Assembly: GCA_004554705.1 (NCBI GenBank)
Contig: SFKS01000028.1
Coordinates: forward strand, 1 to 6,121
Length of the DNA: 6,121 nucleotides
From: Clostridiales bacterium
GTDB lineage: Bacteria > Bacillota > Clostridia > TANB77 > CAG-508
Direction: 5' to 3'
The position numbers and the translations under genes were made by a program. Shown here piece after piece: positions 1 through 6,067 of this stretch. Under the pieces are notes generated by a model. The model did no database searches. It saw only the letters and a program-made list of their open reading frames with translations, and was not told the origin of the DNA. The stretch's first letter is position 1. Every line of letters begins with the position of its first letter.

Positions 1-1
1 T

Positions 2-382
2 AGATTAATAAATGAGTTAGAACTTGAGAAAGATACAGTAAGTGGTGGAGATATAAATTCTTCAATAAGAAGTAAAAATAAAATTAGTAGAGCAACTGAA
101 GGACAAGTAATAAAAAATATTAGTATAGATAGCAAAATAAATGAATATAAAAAGTGGAAAGAGTTAATAGATAATGTGCTTCAGGATTTTAGAAAATGTG
201 ATAAAACAAAACTGAAAATAGTTGAATATAAGTTTTTTGGTAATATTCCTGAAGATATTATTGCAGATGAATTGTATGTTTCTAAAAGCACAGTAAGGAG
301 TTATTTGAAGGATATTTATTTTGAGATTGGAATACTTGCAACTTTAAATAATTTGATATCAAAAAATATATGTAATATTTAA
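2..382 (+). CDS. RinA/ArpU-like phage late transcription regulator (5' end outside window)
   Basis: The frame is open from base 2 to a TAA at 380-382, giving at least 126 residues. An internal GTG at 176 would give only 68 residues and has no good ribosome binding site, so I read this as the C-terminal part of a longer protein cut by the window edge. The visible part has a segment ending KISRATEGQVI, typical of the conserved Ser-x-Pro/Ala-Thr-Glu patch in RinA/ArpU/DUF1492 phage regulators. A charged helix with KINEYKKWKELID follows, then a sigma-like helix-turn-helix: EDIIADELYVSKSTVRSYLK, about 35 residues from the end. Members of this family are usually about 130-150 residues, so only a few N-terminal residues are probably missing. 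RinA of staphylococcal phages activates the late (packaging and structure) operon by binding just upstream of it. By analogy this protein would act on the region directly downstream. The family call rests on pattern recognition, not on a search. Confidence 0.72.
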   Translation, partial: RLINELELEKDTVSGGDINSSIRSKNKISRATEGQVIKNISIDSKINEYKKWKELIDNVLQDFRKCDKTKLKIVEYKFFGNIPEDIIADELYVSKSTVRSYLKDIYFEIGILATLNNLISKNICNI

Positions 383-391
383 AAAATATGG

Positions 392-397
392 TATAAT
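392..397 (+). promoter_or_regulatory. Candidate -10 box (TATAAT) downstream of the phage regulator
   Basis: A perfect TATAAT lies 10 bases after the stop of the phage regulator. The six bases 17 bp upstream are TATGTA, a poor -35 element. A good -10 with a poor -35 suits an activator-dependent promoter, and in related phages the late promoter lies directly after the rinA/arpU gene. Here no + strand gene follows, because the next gene is convergent. AT-rich chance matches are common, so this is only a candidate. Confidence 0.4.
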
Positions 398-400
398 GTT

Positions 401-424
401 AGCGATAACTAGTAATTTATCGCT
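401..424. repeat. Perfect 8-bp inverted repeat AGCGATAA-N8-TTATCGCT
   Basis: The arms are at 401-408 and 417-424, with the loop CTAGTAAT between them. If 392-397 is a real -10 box, transcription would start near 404, inside the left arm. The repeat is therefore easier to explain as a DNA operator over the start point than as an RNA hairpin. The CTGAGA at 423-428 is not accompanied by the rest of a TPP riboswitch. Confidence 0.45.
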
Positions 425-439
425 GAGAGTGCCTACATT

Positions 440-475
440 TTATGAGAGCAAATAACTAATTATTTGCTCTTATAA
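440..475. terminator. Hairpin between convergent genes, possible bidirectional terminator
   Basis: A 16-bp stem pairs 440-455 with 460-475. Fifteen pairs are Watson-Crick, and one (444 with 471) is a G-U pair in the + strand transcript and an A-C mismatch in the - strand one. The loop is CTAA. It sits between the + strand phage regulator, which ends at 382, and the - strand helix-turn-helix gene, which ends at 487, where a shared terminator is expected. Neither strand has a clean U run after the stem, so termination could be weak or factor-assisted, or the stem could belong to a structured RNA. Confidence 0.55.
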
Positions 476-486
476 TTCATATAAAT

Positions 487-2214
487 TTATTCTATTACTG
501 GTGCAATAAAATTTTGGATAGCATCACGAAGTTTAGGATGATGTATAACAAAATGAATTGCAGGATGAGTATTTTTTGAAATCATTACCCATTTACCAGA
601 ATTGATAGTAATGTTAATATTTCTAAATATATTTGCCTTATTCTCTAAAATTTTATAATTATTATGATTACTCATATATTTTTGTGTATCGGTTAAATGC
701 TCTAAATATTCTTCATAATTATAAGAAATGTCATTAGTATAGAAAGTATCTGAAAGAGAAAGAACAGGAGGATAATTTACAAATTCTTCTTCTGATAGCC
801 CAACTATTTCATCTTCTAAAATATTGTTCTCTAGAATCTTTTGAATTGTTTGTCTCTGCTTTTCTACAGAATCTAGTATTACTTTTATACTTTCACCATT
901 AACTTTATTACGTTTTAAAATTTTCAAAAGTAACTCATCAGAAATTGTATGAATAGGAAGTGAAGATAAAATTCTTCTACGATTTCCTTTAATACTTTCA
1001 TCAGATGAAATAAAAGCATCAAAAGCATTTCCATTTTCTACTCTATAAATATCCATAAGTGGTTTTGCTTTATTTAATAAACATTCTGATTTTGTTTTAT
1101 AATATGCGACATCTGTTTTGTTACTAGTTAAATGGTATTTTCCTTTATTATGATATCCTTTAATACATTCACCAGTAAGTGCAACAGTACCTGATACATA
1201 ATTAAAATGACAATAAACAGAGTTTTGAACACCTGTTAAATAATATGGAGAAACTTGACCTGTCATATAAATAGGAATCCAACTTTCTAAACCTAACATC
1301 ATTTCATTAAAAGGACGATCAAGATTGTGAATTATATTTAAATGCAATCCTCTTTTTAATGTCATAGCTATTGCAAACATCCACTTTTTTCCGAAATCTA
1401 CATCTTCTGCCATATCCTCCATAGGCATATCACTACACATAAAAACAGGCTCATTAGATTTTGATAGCACAGTAGCCTTGAAAAAGTCTAATTCTCCTTG
1501 TTCCATTTCTCCTATTCCATAATAGGTTTTTGAACCAGACTTATAAAATGGAACAAAAGGAACTTTCATTTCATCAAAATGTATTGCCTTTATATATTTA
1601 TCTAGATCAAAGTTATCTAAATTATTTAAAAATCTATCAATTTTATTATTACTTGTAACTGAATTAGTAGAAAGCCAGTTTGATAATTTATTAAAATAAT
1701 TAGAATTATTATTTAAGTCTTTTAAAGAACAACCTATAAGAAGTGAAATAGATTTTTTATCATCTTCAGATTTATATTTTGTAACAATAAAATTACATAC
1801 ATCTGTAGCAAAATCTTTAGGATGCGCTGGATTTCTATTACCAGTACGAATTTTAGAAAGAAGCGAAGCGTCATAACTAGTTAAGCGAGACAATTCAGAC
1901 ATATTAATATTTAAAGTCGTAATAAGCTCATTAAAATTTCTACTTAACTGTTCAAAGTCAATAGAAATATCATTTAAAGTATCAGATAAAGCAGTATAAA
2001 TTTCTTCTCTAGTTATATTCATTTTTTTTGTGACAGAAAGTTTATATAAACCATCTACTAATTGCTCTAATTGCTTACTTCTTATACTAGGCTTTCTATC
2101 TCCTCTACGATAACGACTAATAACAGAAGTAGATAGACCTGAAGCATTTACAAGTTCTTTAGAAGAACAACCAATTTGTTTTATATATTTATTTAATTGT
2201 TCACAAAAAGTCAT
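487..2214 (-). CDS. Large transcription regulator with two XRE-like helix-turn-helix units
   Basis: The 575-residue reading starts at the ATG at 2212-2214, chosen because GGAGG lies exactly 7 bases upstream. An upstream in-frame ATG at 2241 would add nine residues but would place this binding site inside the gene. Two similar helix-turn-helix units are visible. Residues about 7-58 contain SSKELVNASGLSTSVISRYR and then RGDRKPS. Residues about 94-144 contain MSELSRLTSYDASLLSKIRT and then GNRNPA. Both show the Cro/XRE pattern of a recognition helix followed by a G-(D/N)-R-x-P turn. A shorter stretch at about 155-181 (LLIGCSLKDL) may be a degenerate third helical unit. Residues about 210-400 look like a folded sensor domain, with conserved-looking blocks HLNIIHNLDRPFNEMMLGLE and SWIPIYMTGQVSPYYL. 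The C-terminus ends in a block with KWVMISK and IHFVIHHPK. No membrane segment or kinase domain is seen, so it should be cytoplasmic. The gene is divergent from the surface operon and is its likely regulator (inference). The ligand is unknown. Confidence 0.8.
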   Translation of the reverse strand: MTFCEQLNKYIKQIGCSSKELVNASGLSTSVISRYRRGDRKPSIRSKQLEQLVDGLYKLSVTKKMNITREEIYTALSDTLNDISIDFEQLSRNFNELITTLNINMSELSRLTSYDASLLSKIRTGNRNPAHPKDFATDVCNFIVTKYKSEDDKKSISLLIGCSLKDLNNNSNYFNKLSNWLSTNSVTSNNKIDRFLNNLDNFDLDKYIKAIHFDEMKVPFVPFYKSGSKTYYGIGEMEQGELDFFKATVLSKSNEPVFMCSDMPMEDMAEDVDFGKKWMFAIAMTLKRGLHLNIIHNLDRPFNEMMLGLESWIPIYMTGQVSPYYLTGVQNSVYCHFNYVSGTVALTGECIKGYHNKGKYHLTSNKTDVAYYKTKSECLLNKAKPLMDIYRVENGNAFDAFISSDESIKGNRRRILSSLPIHTISDELLLKILKRNKVNGESIKVILDSVEKQRQTIQKILENNILEDEIVGLSEEEFVNYPPVLSLSDTFYTNDISYNYEEYLEHLTDTQKYMSNHNNYKILENKANIFRNINITINSGKWVMISKNTHPAIHFVIHHPKLRDAIQNFIAPVIE

Positions 2215-2221
2215 AGAAAAA

Positions 2222-2226
2222 CCTCC
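2222..2226 (-). promoter_or_regulatory. Ribosome binding site GGAGG that fixes the start of the regulator gene
   Basis: Read on the - strand, GGAGG is followed by seven bases (TTTTTCT) and then the ATG at 2214. This spacing is ideal and decides against the longer start at 2241. Confidence 0.85.
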
Positions 2227-2246
2227 ATATTTGCAATACACATTTT

Positions 2247-2280
2247 ATTATAATATATCATAAAAACATAAAAAACACAA
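2247..2280 (-). promoter_or_regulatory. Candidate promoter of the helix-turn-helix regulator gene
   Basis: On the - strand, TTGTGT (2275-2280) is followed after 17 bases by TATATT (2252-2257). An overlapping TATAAT lies at 2247-2252. Either -10 box would start transcription about 20-35 bases before the ATG at 2214. The -35 side directly abuts the inverted repeat at 2281-2310, so a protein bound there could control this promoter. The region is extremely AT-rich, so exact boxes are uncertain. Confidence 0.4.
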
Positions 2281-2310
2281 TCGCCAAAAAAACAAATGAA
2301 ACTTTGGCGA
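2281..2310. promoter_or_regulatory. Candidate operator: TCGCCAAA-N14-TTTGGCGA inverted repeat
   Basis: The perfect 8-bp arms are at 2281-2288 and 2303-2310. They are the only GC-containing cluster in the divergent gap. The repeat lies midway between the regulator gene and the surface-protein operon, next to the candidate - strand -35 box and overlapping a possible + strand -35 (TTGGCG, 2304-2309). A 30-bp site with half-sites about two helical turns apart (22 bp) suits a dimeric or two-headed helix-turn-helix protein. Binding by the neighbouring regulator is inference. A transcript hairpin is also possible, but no T run follows it. Confidence 0.5.
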
Positions 2311-2344
2311 AAAGAATGCAATAAATATTTATTTGTGATAGAAT
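2304..2344 (+). promoter_or_regulatory. Candidate promoter region of the surface-protein operon
   Basis: Two weak readings exist. One is TTGGCG (2304-2309) with TATTTA (2326-2331) at 16-bp spacing, which overlaps the inverted repeat. The other is TAGAAT (2339-2344) with a poor -35 (ATGCAA, 2316-2321) at 17 bp. A 14-bp palindrome, AATAAATATTTATT, lies at 2320-2333 between them. Neither promoter is strong by sequence, which would fit activator dependence. The exact start cannot be fixed. Confidence 0.3.
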
Positions 2345-2377
2345 AAAGAAAAAAGTATAAATGGGAGGTGGAAAAGA

Positions 2378-3772
2378 ATGGTAAAAACAAAAACTTTATC
2401 AATAATGCTTATACTTTGTTTATTAGTTAGTTTAATAATTCCAATAACCACAGTATATGCAGAAAGCAAAAATGAAGTAACATTAAATTTTAAAGGTGGA
2501 ACAATTCATGATGGCTATGTAGAATATAGCAAGAAAGCAAAATTACAATTATTCAAAGGTGATGATTTAGTTACAGATATTTCAAATAATATGGTAATTG
2601 ATTTAAACGAAGCAGAGTACAAGTTTGTAATTGAAGAAATTGAAGATAAAAGTGTTGTTGGTGCTAATACATCTATAAAATTAAAAATTAATAATTGGTA
2701 TTATCCTATTATAGCAATAAATGAAACTAAATCTACATTCAAATTAGATTCAAGCAAATTTAATGGTAAATTAGATATTGAATTCGAAAGAAGAAATACT
2801 GCTTTTAACACAACAGTTAAAAATATTTATGATGATATATCATCAAAAGGTGTAATCGATTTGACTAATGGAAAAGAATATGTAATAGATTTTTCTAAAA
2901 CTGATGAATTAACAGAAGGATTAAAATCATTTGCAGATTTAGATAAAACACTATATTACCAAAAATTCAATGAAAGTCTATTAGTAACAGACAATGAAAA
3001 CGAAGCTGTTATAAAGATTGTTGGAAATAGGTCAGAAAATAAAGCAATATTAACTGCCGTAAATGTTGGAACTAAAAAAAGTGAAGTTTTTAAAGGATTT
3101 CACATGCAATATACAGGTTCTAAATTGAGTTATGATGACCTTGATGGTGACATTGCTAGTGGTGGAATCGTACGAGAAACAAGATATGATTATTATACTA
3201 GATGTACTTATGAATTTACATTCCAATATGTAAAAGAAGAAGTTAGTCCTAAAGAATATAAGTTTACTGAAGGAGCAAATCAAACATATACTATTGATGA
3301 ATCAAAGAATGCAACATTTAGAATAGATGCAGACTATAGTTTATTTACAAACAAAGTATATGTAGACAATAAATTAGTAGATTCTACAAATTATGACTCA
3401 AAATCAGGAAGCACAGTTATTACTTTAAAAGATGAATACTTAAAAACATTATCTGTTGGAGAACATACATTAAAAGTTGCTTTTTCAGATAATGGAGAAG
3501 CTATAACAAAATTCACAATAAAAGAAAAACAACAAAATGAAACACAAGAAGACAATAAAAATACTGAGAATACTGGGAATACAGAAAAAGAAGAACAACC
3601 AGAGAACAATAATGTAACTAACAATGATGCTCAAAAAGATAATACAAATACAAATCCTAAAACAGGTGATAATGTTATAGTATATGCTGTATTGTTTGCA
3701 ATTGCTATATTAGGAATTGTTACATTAGTAATAATTAATAATAAAAAAAGTAAAAAAGAAAGAAAACATTAA
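2378..3772 (+). CDS. Sortase-anchored secreted protein with X2/Ig-like domain (substrate 1)
   Basis: 464 residues, starting at an ATG 7 bases after GGGAGGTG (2363-2370). Residues 1-28 are a signal peptide: KTK at the start, a hydrophobic core, and a likely cut after TTVYA. Residues about 30-290 are beta-rich and match no family I recognise. They include paired stretches such as IDLNEAEYKFVI and IDLTNGKEYVID that may be related beta modules. Residues about 293-382 resemble the X2/Ig-like module of clostridial surface and cellulosomal proteins: YKFTEGANQTYT near the start, a VDNKLVDSTNY strand, then LKTLSVGEHTLKVAFSDNGE. Residues about 383-425 are a linker rich in Asn, Thr, Glu and Gln. The end is a sorting signal, NPKTG at 426-430, then a hydrophobic span and a KKSKKERKH tail. 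The family X2 link is by pattern; the ligand is unknown. The gene is first in an operon with a second NPKTG protein and a sortase. No YPK pilin motif was seen, so a pilus subunit is not supported. Confidence 0.88.
   Translation: MVKTKTLSIMLILCLLVSLIIPITTVYAESKNEVTLNFKGGTIHDGYVEYSKKAKLQLFKGDDLVTDISNNMVIDLNEAEYKFVIEEIEDKSVVGANTSIKLKINNWYYPIIAINETKSTFKLDSSKFNGKLDIEFERRNTAFNTTVKNIYDDISSKGVIDLTNGKEYVIDFSKTDELTEGLKSFADLDKTLYYQKFNESLLVTDNENEAVIKIVGNRSENKAILTAVNVGTKKSEVFKGFHMQYTGSKLSYDDLDGDIASGGIVRETRYDYYTRCTYEFTFQYVKEEVSPKEYKFTEGANQTYTIDESKNATFRIDADYSLFTNKVYVDNKLVDSTNYDSKSGSTVITLKDEYLKTLSVGEHTLKVAFSDNGEAITKFTIKEKQQNETQEDNKNTENTGNTEKEEQPENNNVTNNDAQKDNTNTNPKTGDNVIVYAVLFAIAILGIVTLVIINNKKSKKERKH
3653..3769 (+). 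other. Cell-wall sorting signal of substrate 1 (NPKTG)
   Basis: Residues 426-464 hold NPKTGDN, a hydrophobic span of about 22 residues and a tail of nine mostly basic residues. This is the three-part sortase signal, with N in place of the usual L of LPxTG. Cleavage is expected between Thr429 and Gly430. Confidence 0.9.
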
Positions 3773-3787
3773 GAGGAGGAAAAAGTT

Positions 3788-5221
3788 ATGAAGAGAAGTA
3801 AAATATTTATTGTTGCTGTAGTAATGTTCTTAGTTACTATGTGTATGGCTCCAATAACAGTATTTGCAGATGATCTAGACTTAAGTAATGCAAATATAGC
3901 TATTGAAGGTGTTAAAGCAGATTATAATGTTGGAGATAAGCCAAAAGCAACTGCTTACAAATGTGATCCATGGTATGAACTATATGATATAGAGTACGAA
4001 TACTGGGAAGAGATGGAAACTAATGAAGATGGAGAAGATGTTCCTGTAAAATTTTGGTACTCTGATGAAACAAAAAATAATGCCCTAGCACAAGATAAAA
4101 AAATAACATCTTTTGAAGAAGGAAAAACTTATATGTATAGTATTTCGCTTAAAGCAAAAGATGGAAATAAATTTGGAGATAAAACTACAGTAAGAGTAAG
4201 TGGCTCAGGAGTATCAGTAGAAAATGCGAAGGCAGTTTTGAATAATACAACACTTTTTATACCTGCAATAAAAACAATAAAACCTACAAAAACTGTTGAA
4301 TTGAAAAAAATTGATGCTATAGAATTAAATAATGCAACAATCAGTTTTAATGTAGGTGATAAACCTGTATTTACAGGAAAAACACCTGATAATGCTCCAT
4401 ATATATATCAATTTGAATGTTGGCAAGATAAAAATGGCGCTGGTATAACATCTGCTGAATTCTTCAATAAAGGCTATGAAAACCAAATTACTGCTTTTGA
4501 AAGTGGAAAAGAATATAAGTATATTTTATATTTTAAATCTGCAGAAGGGTATACTTTTACAAGAGATACTAAATTAAAAATAAATGGTAAATATTATAAT
4601 TATACTGTATCTGATTGGGAAGAAGAGACAAATGTTAATGAATTTCAAACGACGTGGAGAATGTACCCAGATTTAATAATGACACCTACATCTTCAGAGC
4701 CTTTTAAAGATACTATAAAAGAAATCAAAAGTACAGATGCAATAAATGCAAGAATTGTTTTTGAAAAAGAAGTTAATAAAAACTATAAATTGGATATTAA
4801 ACAAATTGAAATAATTAAAAATTTATCAGATAAAAATGTTAAATATGTAGTAGATATTAATATTCTTGATAATAATAATCAAATAGTTAAAATTAGCAAT
4901 AATAAAATGAAAATAAGAATTGTTTTACCAGAAGACTTAAAAGGATTTGATAAATATGAAGTAGTATATATTTTAGATGATGAAATAAAAGAAACAATAC
5001 CAGCAACAGTAGAAGATGGATATATAGTGTTTGAAACATCACATTTAAGCCAATATGGAATTGTGGCAACAAATGTTGAAGAAAAAACAGAACAAGTTAA
5101 AAATGAAACAAACAATCCAAAAACAGGAGATAATATAACAACAAGTGTAATTCTATTTGTTGCTTCTATATCAACTATTGGAACTTTAATAGTAATAAAC
5201 AGAAAAAAAGTAAGAGAATAG
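3788..5221 (+). CDS. Sortase-anchored secreted protein with two tandem repeat domains (substrate 2)
   Basis: 477 residues, starting at an ATG 7 bases after GAGGAGGA (3773-3780). Only 15 bases separate it from the upstream gene, so the two are cotranscribed. Residues 1-27 are a signal peptide, with a likely cut after TVFA. Two diverged copies of one domain follow, at about 32-140 and 178-272. They share NVGDKP near the start, then ITSFEEGKTYMYSISLKAKD versus ITAFESGKEYKYILYFKSAE. Residues about 318-428 form a beta domain of a kind common near the C-terminus of Gram-positive surface proteins: MKIRIVLPEDLKGFDKYEVV, a short ATVEDGYIVFET strand, then SHLSQYGIVA. After a short Glu/Lys/Asn linker comes NPKTG at 443-447, a hydrophobic span and the tail NRKKVRE. 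It would be displayed on the cell surface by the downstream sortase. Its ligand or enzymatic activity is unknown, and no catalytic motif was seen. Confidence 0.88.
   Translation: MKRSKIFIVAVVMFLVTMCMAPITVFADDLDLSNANIAIEGVKADYNVGDKPKATAYKCDPWYELYDIEYEYWEEMETNEDGEDVPVKFWYSDETKNNALAQDKKITSFEEGKTYMYSISLKAKDGNKFGDKTTVRVSGSGVSVENAKAVLNNTTLFIPAIKTIKPTKTVELKKIDAIELNNATISFNVGDKPVFTGKTPDNAPYIYQFECWQDKNGAGITSAEFFNKGYENQITAFESGKEYKYILYFKSAEGYTFTRDTKLKINGKYYNYTVSDWEEETNVNEFQTTWRMYPDLIMTPTSSEPFKDTIKEIKSTDAINARIVFEKEVNKNYKLDIKQIEIIKNLSDKNVKYVVDINILDNNNQIVKISNNKMKIRIVLPEDLKGFDKYEVVYILDDEIKETIPATVEDGYIVFETSHLSQYGIVATNVEEKTEQVKNETNNPKTGDNITTSVILFVASISTIGTLIVINRKKVRE
3881..4603 (+). repeat. Two diverged tandem domain repeats within substrate 2
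   Basis: Copy 1 spans residues about 32-140 and copy 2 about 178-272. Both run in the order ANI/ATI strand, NVGDKP, an aromatic-rich stretch, IT(S/A)FE-x-GK-x-Y, a beta strand, then a GNKF/GYTF turn. Copy 1 carries an extra acidic insertion around residues 70-88. The copies are clear in protein but diverged in DNA, so the duplication is old. Confidence 0.7.
5114..5218 (+). other. Cell-wall sorting signal of substrate 2 (NPKTG)
   Basis: Residues 443-477 hold NPKTGDN, a hydrophobic span from about 450 to 470 and the basic tail NRKKVRE. The seven residues NPKTGDN are identical to those of substrate 1, although the codons differ, which supports one sortase serving both proteins. Confidence 0.9.
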
Positions 5222-5232
5222 TACAAATAACA

Positions 5233-5269
5233 TATAAAGGCTAGCTAGAGTTATTAGCTAGCTTTTATA
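5233..5269 (+). terminator. Intrinsic terminator or attenuator between substrates and sortase
   Basis: A 15-bp stem pairs 5233-5247 with 5255-5269, around a 7-base loop (GAGTTAT). Its core is GCTAGCTA/TAGCTAGC, with one G-U pair (5239 with 5263). The right arm contains TTTT at 5263-5266 directly after the GC-containing core. It starts 11 bases after the stop of substrate 2 and ends 21 bases before the sortase ATG. No promoter is visible after it, so the sortase is probably expressed by read-through at a lower level. Confidence 0.75.
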
Positions 5270-5290
5270 AAAGAAAGGACAATGTAAATA

Positions 5291-6052
5291 ATGAGAAATA
5301 AAAAGAATAAGAGTAAGAAATATAAGAAAGCAATTTTAAATCTTGTTATATATATAATGTTACTTTCTATATTATTATATTCTGGAATTAAAATTTATAA
5401 ATGGTATAAAGATAAAACTAATAACAACAAAATAGCAGAACAAATAAGAGATACTGTAATTGTTGAGGAAAAAAACGAAGATGAAAACAAGGAAGAATCC
5501 AAGGTCGATTTTAATAAGTTGAAAGAACAAAATAGTGATGCTGTTGCTTGGATTAAAGTAAATAATACAAATATTGAATATCCTGTAGTAAAAGGAAGTA
5601 ATAATAGCTTTTACCTAAATCATAGTTTTGATAAAAGTAACAATTCAGCAGGATGGATTTTTGCAGACTATAGAAATAAATTTGATAACACTGATAAAAA
5701 TATTGTGATTTATGGTCATAACATGAAAGACAATTCAATGTTTGGAAGTTTAAAAAACATTTTAAATTCTGACTGGTATGATAACGAAGAAAATACTAAT
5801 ATTATTTTATATACCGAAAATGAGAAATGTATTTATAAAGTTTTCTCAATTTATAAAATAGAAAGCGAAGATTATTATATAAAAAAAGAATTTAGTGATG
5901 ATAATAACTTTGAACAATTTGTAAACACTATAAAGAAAAGAAGTATAAAAGAATTTAATACAGATGTTTCAAAAGATGATAATATATTAACATTGTCAAC
6001 TTGTGCTAATAATAACAAATATAGAGTTGTTTTACACGCTAAAAAAATATAA
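5291..6052 (+). CDS. Class B sortase (transpeptidase)
   Basis: 253 residues, ATG start 11 bases after AGAAAGGA (5272-5279). A nearer ATG at 5282 is followed at once by TAA and cannot start the gene. A lysine-rich N-terminus (residues 2-13) and a membrane span at about 14-34 anchor it with the catalytic part outside. An acidic linker follows at about 56-72. The catalytic domain starts at about 74 with the class B pattern AWIKVNNTNIEYPVVKG, then SAGWIFADYRNKFD. The active-site residues are all present: His143 in IVIYGHNM, Cys238 in LTLSTC and Arg245 in KYRVVLHAKK. Length and motif spacing suit SrtB rather than SrtA or pilus class C enzymes. It should cut NPKTG between Thr and Gly and join the protein to the cell wall; the acceptor cannot be read from the sequence. 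Clostridioides difficile SrtB uses (S/P)PxTG, so an NPxTG substrate is plausible. It lies in the same operon as its two likely substrates. Confidence 0.93.
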   Translation: MRNKKNKSKKYKKAILNLVIYIMLLSILLYSGIKIYKWYKDKTNNNKIAEQIRDTVIVEEKNEDENKEESKVDFNKLKEQNSDAVAWIKVNNTNIEYPVVKGSNNSFYLNHSFDKSNNSAGWIFADYRNKFDNTDKNIVIYGHNMKDNSMFGSLKNILNSDWYDNEENTNIILYTENEKCIYKVFSIYKIESEDYYIKKEFSDDNNFEQFVNTIKKRSIKEFNTDVSKDDNILTLSTCANNNKYRVVLHAKKI

Positions 6053-6067
6053 GAGGGGGAAAACAAA

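Noticed and set aside
176..382. A complete 68-residue gene starting at GTG 176
   Set aside because: The same frame is open to the window edge, and the upstream residues fit the RinA/ArpU pattern, so the gene is longer and truncated by the window.
423..428. CTGAGA resembling part of a TPP riboswitch
   Set aside because: No second conserved TPP block or thiamine gene is nearby; a six-base match is expected by chance.
2215..2241. Upstream start for the helix-turn-helix gene adding nine residues
   Set aside because: The GGAGG at 2222-2226 would lie inside the coding region, and no binding site is placed well for the ATG at 2241.
2378..5221. Sortase-assembled pilus
   Set aside because: No YPK pilin motif and no class C sortase were seen. 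Pilus assembly by a class B enzyme is not excluded, but the sequence gives no positive support.
4879..5226. A 115-residue reading on the - strand within substrate 2
   Set aside because: It lies opposite a well-supported surface-protein gene, has no ribosome binding site, and its hydrophobic make-up reflects the complement of the AT-rich gene.
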